Below, in pieces: positions 59,133-64,000 of a DNA stretch of 64,000 nucleotides. The position numbers were made by a program, and so were the translations under genes. Origin of the DNA: Chimonanthus salicifolius (Eukaryota > Streptophyta > Magnoliopsida > Laurales > Calycanthaceae); assembly GCA_013350335.1 (NCBI GenBank), contig CM023539.1:27025043-27089042 (forward strand), written 5' to 3'. The notes under the pieces were generated by a model, which worked only from the letters and a program-made list of their open reading frames with translations, was not told where the DNA came from and ran no database searches. Position 1 is the first letter of the stretch. Each line of letters starts with the position of its first letter.

Positions 59133-60560
59133 TTAAATCGAGATAAACCAAGAAGAAGATTCATTTTTCATCTCAAATAAGACCTTTTCTTTCTTTGGAG
59201 TTGGATTTAATACATCTTCCACATATAAAATGTGTTCTTCTCTAGTATCCAAAACTGCTTCTGTCAACGCCATTTCTAGAGCAAGGCAAGTCCCAGGAGA
59301 GAATTTGAGAACATCAAACACTAATATGACTGCTGGGATCTTCTTCAAATGAGCCACTACATCTTAAAATTTAGTTTCCTGATCTACCACCACCCTGCGA
59401 AATCTCGACTGCCTTTTTTGGTCACTTGCTCAGCTAAATCATTTTTCATTACTTCGGGAATTCCTTTGTCTAGTCTTTCTTCCATTTCCTTCTCCACATC
59501 AATCACTACTTTACTTTTTTCTTTCTTCTTTCCTCCCTGCCCTCTTGTTTCTATCGAATAGGCTTCTTTGAGAGTTGGAAATAGATCTGACACTACATGG
59601 GTTACTGCTAGATTTCTAGTTCCACTGGGTCCACCCTCTTTAATTCTGGAATTATCCCCACGTCGAATGGGGCATACGAGCACTTCCTGGACTTTAGCAT
59701 GTATCAGATCTTGCAAGATGAAGCAATAGTTGGTGCCATGAGAGGGGGAACGGCAATAATCACACCAACGATCAACCTCCTTGGTAACATAACGAGAGTA
59801 GGGTAAGGTAATTAAATTACTTTTCATCAATAACTGGAACATCTCTTCAGTTATGTTGAAGTCAAAATTCAAATCAGATCTATGTCTTCTAACAGCTGTG
59901 TTTCTGAAATGACCTTTACCACCTCCTCCTCGTTGATTGTTCAGTCTAATGAACAAATTCCCTTCGGTCTGAGTATAGAAAGCCTCCAAACCGGCTATCA
60001 ATCTTTGCAGGTCCACCAAATTCTTTGGATTACTTAAAGACACATCCTTTTGAAATTTTCTAGCAACTCCTTGCACGAAGGTATCTATCACAACGTAGTC
60101 CTGAAGGGGTTCAACGATCTTTTGGGAAATGTTTCGGAATTCTTCAAAGTAATCACGTAGAGTTTTATCTCCTTTCTGACAGCATCTTCTCGAATCCTCG
60201 ATTGTTACCACCTTCCTTGAACCACGAAACTTTTCACAGAATAGATCAAAGAATGAATACTAATCCATTACACTTACACTTCCAGAAGGCAAGTTAGTGA
60301 ACCATGAAAAGGTTGAGTCCTTAAATGATCCAAGGAACAAACGGAGCATGAGTTAGGATCAGAGGCGCATTCCCCACATTACATTTCCAATTTTGAAGCA
60401 TGTTCTTGAGGATCCGAGGAAACATCATATTAAGTGAAAGCGAGAGCAACAAATCCTTTCGGGAAAAGATAGTCTCAGCACGTAAATTTTCAAATGTCTG
60501 CCATTCTTCAGAAAACACCTCTTATATCCACCAATCTATTCTCTATTATCCTCTCTTCTA
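59133..60560 (-). pseudogene. gag: Ty3/gypsy gag remnant, minus strand, second lineage
   Basis: The longest piece is 60211-59384 (275 codons): capsid YFEEFRNISQKIVEPLQDYV, FVQGVARKF, and a zinc knuckle CDYCRSPSHGTNYC (C-X2-C-X4-H-X4-C, about 59770). Upstream, in shifted frames, are FLGSFKDSTFSWFTNLPSGS (60350-60280) and an N-terminal frame (60518-60321). Downstream, frame 59357-59133 starts AHLKKIPAVILVFDVLKFSP, the segment that precedes the protease in several plant Ty3/gypsy lineages. It differs clearly from the gag at 20644 and is not part of that element. No LTR in matching orientation was found beside it. Confidence 0.82.
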
Positions 60561-60599
60561 ATCACACTTTTTACCATGGATTCTACATTCTATAAAGAC

Positions 60600-62038
60600 A
60601 GAGGTTGTTCCACGCATGCACTCCTGATTCCGACTCTATTGGTCAGGCACTGAGTGATCTCACTTTCAGGCCGACGCTATATTTGTCGGGCACTGAGTGA
60701 CCTCGAGGCCTAACTCAAAATGTCAGATCTGGTCCTATCCTGAAGACAACCGAGAAGTGACCTGAGAATCTAGACCTAACTCAATAAGTCAATCTAGTCA
60801 TGCCCGTAAGACAATATGAGTTTTGGACTGAGCACCTTACTATTACTCTTGTGGATTATTGTAATTTAAAAAGGATAGAAACCAAGTAGGAGACTCAATT
60901 CCATGTACCTTGGATATTTTTGGGAACACAAGTATAGATTTTGAAATACTACATATGTATGCTTTTGATGCTATGTATATTGATTGTGCACTTGTCTATT
61001 TGTTTGAACAGAGACCGCGAAACCACACAGTTATGGTGAGGGAACTTAACTTTATAGTAAGATATAAACAGGTTTTGTTATTTGAGATGGATCTTGAGCA
61101 ATGAGTGGTTTCAGATTGATGAACCCACTCATGTGCCTAGACATGAGGCACTGTTGTAAATGTTCATGATAGTTGTGAAATGCCTATGATGTTGATCATA
61201 TGAATTATGTAATATTGCTTCCACGTGCCCATGACTATTGAACCAATATCGGCCATGTGTGTGAGATGGTTTACGTCTACTGGACCATGGGTGTCGACAG
61301 TTGCTGACTTGAGGGTGTCAGTATCAGCTATGGGAGAGCCGGAGATGTACTTGCAAGGATGTATTTTGACCGTGTAGGGACTTAATACGATGGTCTCAGC
61401 GTAGTATGTAAGCGTTACGTTGGATGACAGCAGTATTGGAAAGAATGATGAATTATGGGAATGATGATGACATTATGCTTATTTGTTACCAAGCATGAGA
61501 TATTATTGCAACTGTTGATTATTCTGCTAACATGTTGTTTACTTAAAACTGCACTGTTATATTTCCTTCACTGGGCTAATTAGCTCACCCCACTCACCTT
61601 TCAGGAGAAGAACCCGAGGAGGAGAACCCACTATTTGAAGCTTAGAGTGGATAAGCTGCGGCATTGTTTTGGGATTCCCACTGAGGGGAATACCCTTATC
61701 TTTGTTTTTTGTTTCTTGGAACCATTAGTTTTTGTAAAGTACTGGGTGTAGTAATTAATTTATATTAATGTGATGTACTAAGACTACTACGCTACTGTAG
61801 TTACCCTGATGATGATGTTTTAATGATAAATTCGATGTTTGGAATTATGTGTATCAATGTTTGTATTTGTGTCTCTTGGGAGGGACTTATGATATATGTT
61901 TGAGTCTACATGTTAGGATCATGTGTGACCTTTGGGCCTAACTATTGATCCGGCCTAGTTAGAATGCTTATATTAGCTTAGTCAAAAAAAAAAAAAACAG
62001 TCTCATTCCGGGCACACCCTTCTGGTCGGGGCCTGACA
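60600..62038 (+). mobile_element. LTR-like segment of another Ty3/gypsy element
   Basis: No gene. It shares landmarks with the LTR at 17880: ccacacagttatggtgaggg with a donor-like GTGAGG (61036), the hairpin/acceptor block cactgggctaattagctcac...acctttcag (61568-61603), and a terminus ...ggggcctgaca (62028-62038). The left part (60640-60860) has repeated ggcactgagtgacct motifs. The left border and target duplication are not determined; orientation is opposite to the neighbouring gag. Confidence 0.6.
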
Positions 62039-62652
62039 AAGAGAGGTCGGTACTAGCCCCACCAGCAACCCATTCTATAACATATTATTTTGGTGCAACT
62101 TATTTCAACAACTTATCTTGTCATAAAATAAAAGAAGTTGCGATGATTTGATGATGAACAAGTAAATAGGACTCGTTCAAGGACTTCCACTGATTGAAGA
62201 ATCTGCATCAAGAGGACTACCAAATCACAGATTCAAAGGTGCCCGAATCAGTGATGGATGCTGACTTCCTGGTCCTAGCTGGGATCCGAAGGTTGGCATT
62301 GACCAATTGAGACGGGATGACACAATGTTCCCTACGTTTGCCAAACTTCTTTGATACGCTTTCTTCTAGATCGAAGACTTGACCAAACAGAAAGAGAAAG
62401 CCCAATTCTTCAACTGGATATGGGGGTAACCCCACCCTCAGGTGAGACACCTTTTTGTACATAGAATTCGTGTGACAAGCAGCCTCTTCAAACAGGGATG
62501 GAATGGAGCGTGATGGTCAGTTCAATCATTTAAAGAAGAGAGAGTTGTTGTGCTACTTAGGTTGGTTGGTTGTATTTCCCGACCCGCCATTCCTGATTAT
62601 AGGAAAGAATGGAGTCAGGGTCCCTTTATGATCTTTTTCGAAGTCAATGCAC
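62039..62652 (-). other. Mitochondrial-like DNA; possible downstream part of the reverse transcriptase reading
   Basis: aacatattattttggtgcaa (62078-62097) resembles the aacaacctattttt/ggtgcaac region near 10030-10070. The minus-strand frame 62462-62217 (81 codons, ...GLPPYPVEELGFLFLFGQVF...) could be a continuation of the group II-type protein but shows no motif I can name. Confidence 0.35.
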
Positions 62653-63960
62653 TTATCTCCTTTCTGATTTGCTTTTTTGTCGAAAATGCTTTAAACGTTT
62701 TAGGATGCTCCTTAAGTCGACGAGGCTCTGGAGAGTCTTGTCCTTCCCCTTCTTGATCTTTCTCTTCTTTTGTCGTTGTAGATAAAGCTTGCACTTGTGA
62801 ATGCATGTGGTTTGCACAAAGGTGAGCACCTCATTAGCATTGCAACAACACGAATAGAGAGCTAGATAGGGGAAGACTTTAAAAAGAAGTGCTCTCTCAA
62901 TCTCAATGTGTTGCACGCCCTTGCCTTTGATCTTCCTTATGTCATTATCCATTTTCTGATTCATTTTCTTTTTGAATCGATTAATGGGCACTATCATTTT
63001 GATAGTTCCATCTAGACTGATTGAAGCAAACACTCCTAAAACCATGGTTTGACAGGGTTTGTTTATTCCTTGAACGAGCTCTAGACTAGTTGCTTCTAGT
63101 TTGAGCTCGGTCAAGGTTTCGTGAAAGAATTGTTGAAACCTCTTGTTGGCCATCTCTGAGTTGGCCCCTTCCCTAATAGCAAAAAGCATATCATCTGCAT
63201 AGTGCACGTAAACAATCCTCATTTCCATATTCATAAAGGATTAGATCCTCACATCGAGTTGATGCAAAAATATATTCATCAAAACTGGGGAGAGAGAGTT
63301 TCCTTGGGGGATGCTTCCTCAAGAGATGCATAGTTTTTTCCGCTGGAATAAAAAATATATGTCGTTAGGAAAAAGGCGATTAAGTTGCAGAAAGCATTAT
63401 TACCCTCACCAATATACCGAAACATAGTGCAATTAAGGAGAGTATGATCTTATTTATCAAAGAAACCCACTATATCTGCTTTTATAAGTTGATCCACCTT
63501 TCGACATGAGCAAAAAAGGTAATAGGTCCTCTACCCTTTCGAAAGCCATGGGAATAACTTAGAAAGATGTCTTCGAAAACGATTTCGAAAGCCATGGGAA
63601 TAACTTAGAAAGATGTCTTCGAAAACGATGTTCAAAAGCGGAGCGATAGCATCCATAACAATCCGGTCTTGCCAATGAGGTTGGGCAATGGGTTGTAGCT
63701 TTCCTGGTTTATTGGGCTTTGGATTCCATGATCATAAGGGAGACCTGAAAAGAGGAACTTTGGAGTGATTCTATTATCTTCTGCACTTCCTCCTCCTTTA
63801 ATAGTCTTTGATAAACAGATTTCTTTTTCCAAAGATAAGAAATGACATCCAAAATCTTTCGAAATAAGTGACGCTTTTTCAAGCTCCTTTCTTCCCGTCT
63901 CAAAAGATCAAGCAAATCCCTTTGTTCCCCTTTACCTGTCATTTCTCTGAAACTACATCC
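62653..63960 (-). pseudogene. Group II intron-type reverse transcriptase/maturase, broken
   Basis: Minus strand, in several frames: an N-terminal helix-rich part (63942-63709), then KPNKPGKLQPIAQPHWQDRI near 63700 leading to the conserved fingers, SYSHGFRKGRG (63555-63515), motif A as DIVGFF (about 63460), IPQGNSLSPVLMNIFLHQLD (63315-63255) and the catalytic YVHYADDMLFAI (63210-63170), followed by a basic thumb-like region to 62653. This motif set is that of group II intron maturases. It is not matR, whose sequence differs. It would help splice its own intron, but a 46-bp duplication and several stops disable it. Origin from mitochondrial DNA is inferred. Confidence 0.82.
63538..63629. repeat. 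46-bp tandem duplication in the reverse transcriptase
   Basis: ttcgaaagccatgggaataa and the following 26 bases occur at 63538 and 63584. 46 is not a multiple of three, so the duplication shifts the frame between the fingers region and SYSHGF. Confidence 0.95.
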
Positions 63961-64000
63961 CCCATGTGTACCTTATATCCAATATTTGTGGAACTCATAA

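Overview
This is plant nuclear repeat DNA. I find no intact host gene, tRNA or full-length rRNA. Almost everything is either an LTR retrotransposon or retrotransposon fragment (solo LTRs, nested insertions, decayed Ty3/gypsy, Ty1/copia and LINE coding regions) or low-complexity, gene-poor DNA that reads like plant mitochondrial intergenic sequence. The mitochondrial reading rests on a recognisable 5' piece of atp1 (56685-56873), a 29-bp match to the start of mitochondrial rrn18 (40835-40863), and a broken group II intron-type reverse transcriptase (about 62653-63960). LTR elements with perfect 5-bp target duplications sit directly in the mitochondrial-like DNA, and the old Ty3/gypsy element carries C-to-T/G-to-A type damage. 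A nuclear region holding mitochondrial-derived DNA (NUMT), later broken up by retrotransposons, therefore fits best. A very large mitochondrial genome that captured nuclear transposons is the alternative, and the window alone cannot exclude it.

Layout. 1-9680: nested LTRs of one superfamily, here called A, B and C. They include a 4471-bp solo LTR A (3690-8160, duplication cgact) inside a 73-bp tandem repeat. 9681-17874: mitochondrial-like DNA. 17880-32506: a complete but dead chromovirus-like Ty3/gypsy element (duplication ctaat) whose pol gene is split by an inverted solo LTR A (23262-27431, duplication ggagt) and by a 444-bp MITE-like insert (29010-29453). 32512-34266: mitochondrial-like DNA. 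34267-37516: LTR B with an adjoining primer-binding site but no element body. About 37640-41400: mitochondrial-like DNA. 41449-45656: a minus-strand pseudogene of about 400 codons cut in two by solo LTR D (42366-45398, duplication tgatc). 45711-52592: mitochondrial-like and unassigned DNA with a partial copia LTR. 52598-57397: a minus-strand copia element (duplication gaaat) with the atp1 fragment inside one LTR. 57715-59072: LINE remnant. 59133-60560: minus-strand gypsy gag remnant. 60600-62038: another LTR. 62039-64000: mitochondrial-like DNA with the group II-type reverse transcriptase.

The most unusual signal is shared by LTRs A, B and D. Each has a GT(A/T)AGTA(T/C) splice-donor-like site, then an array of near-perfect hairpins built on GGTTCGGCCAT/ATGGCCGAACC (31 copies in five LTR copies), then an RY element (CATGCATG), a GC-rich minisatellite, and a conserved hairpin that runs into a pyrimidine-rich splice-acceptor-like TAG/CAG. 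Every hairpin lies between donor and acceptor. This suggests an LTR-borne leader intron packed with palindromes. The Ty3/gypsy LTRs share a diverged version of the donor and the acceptor hairpin. The intron and any role for the hairpins are inference; the motifs and their order are read directly from the sequence.
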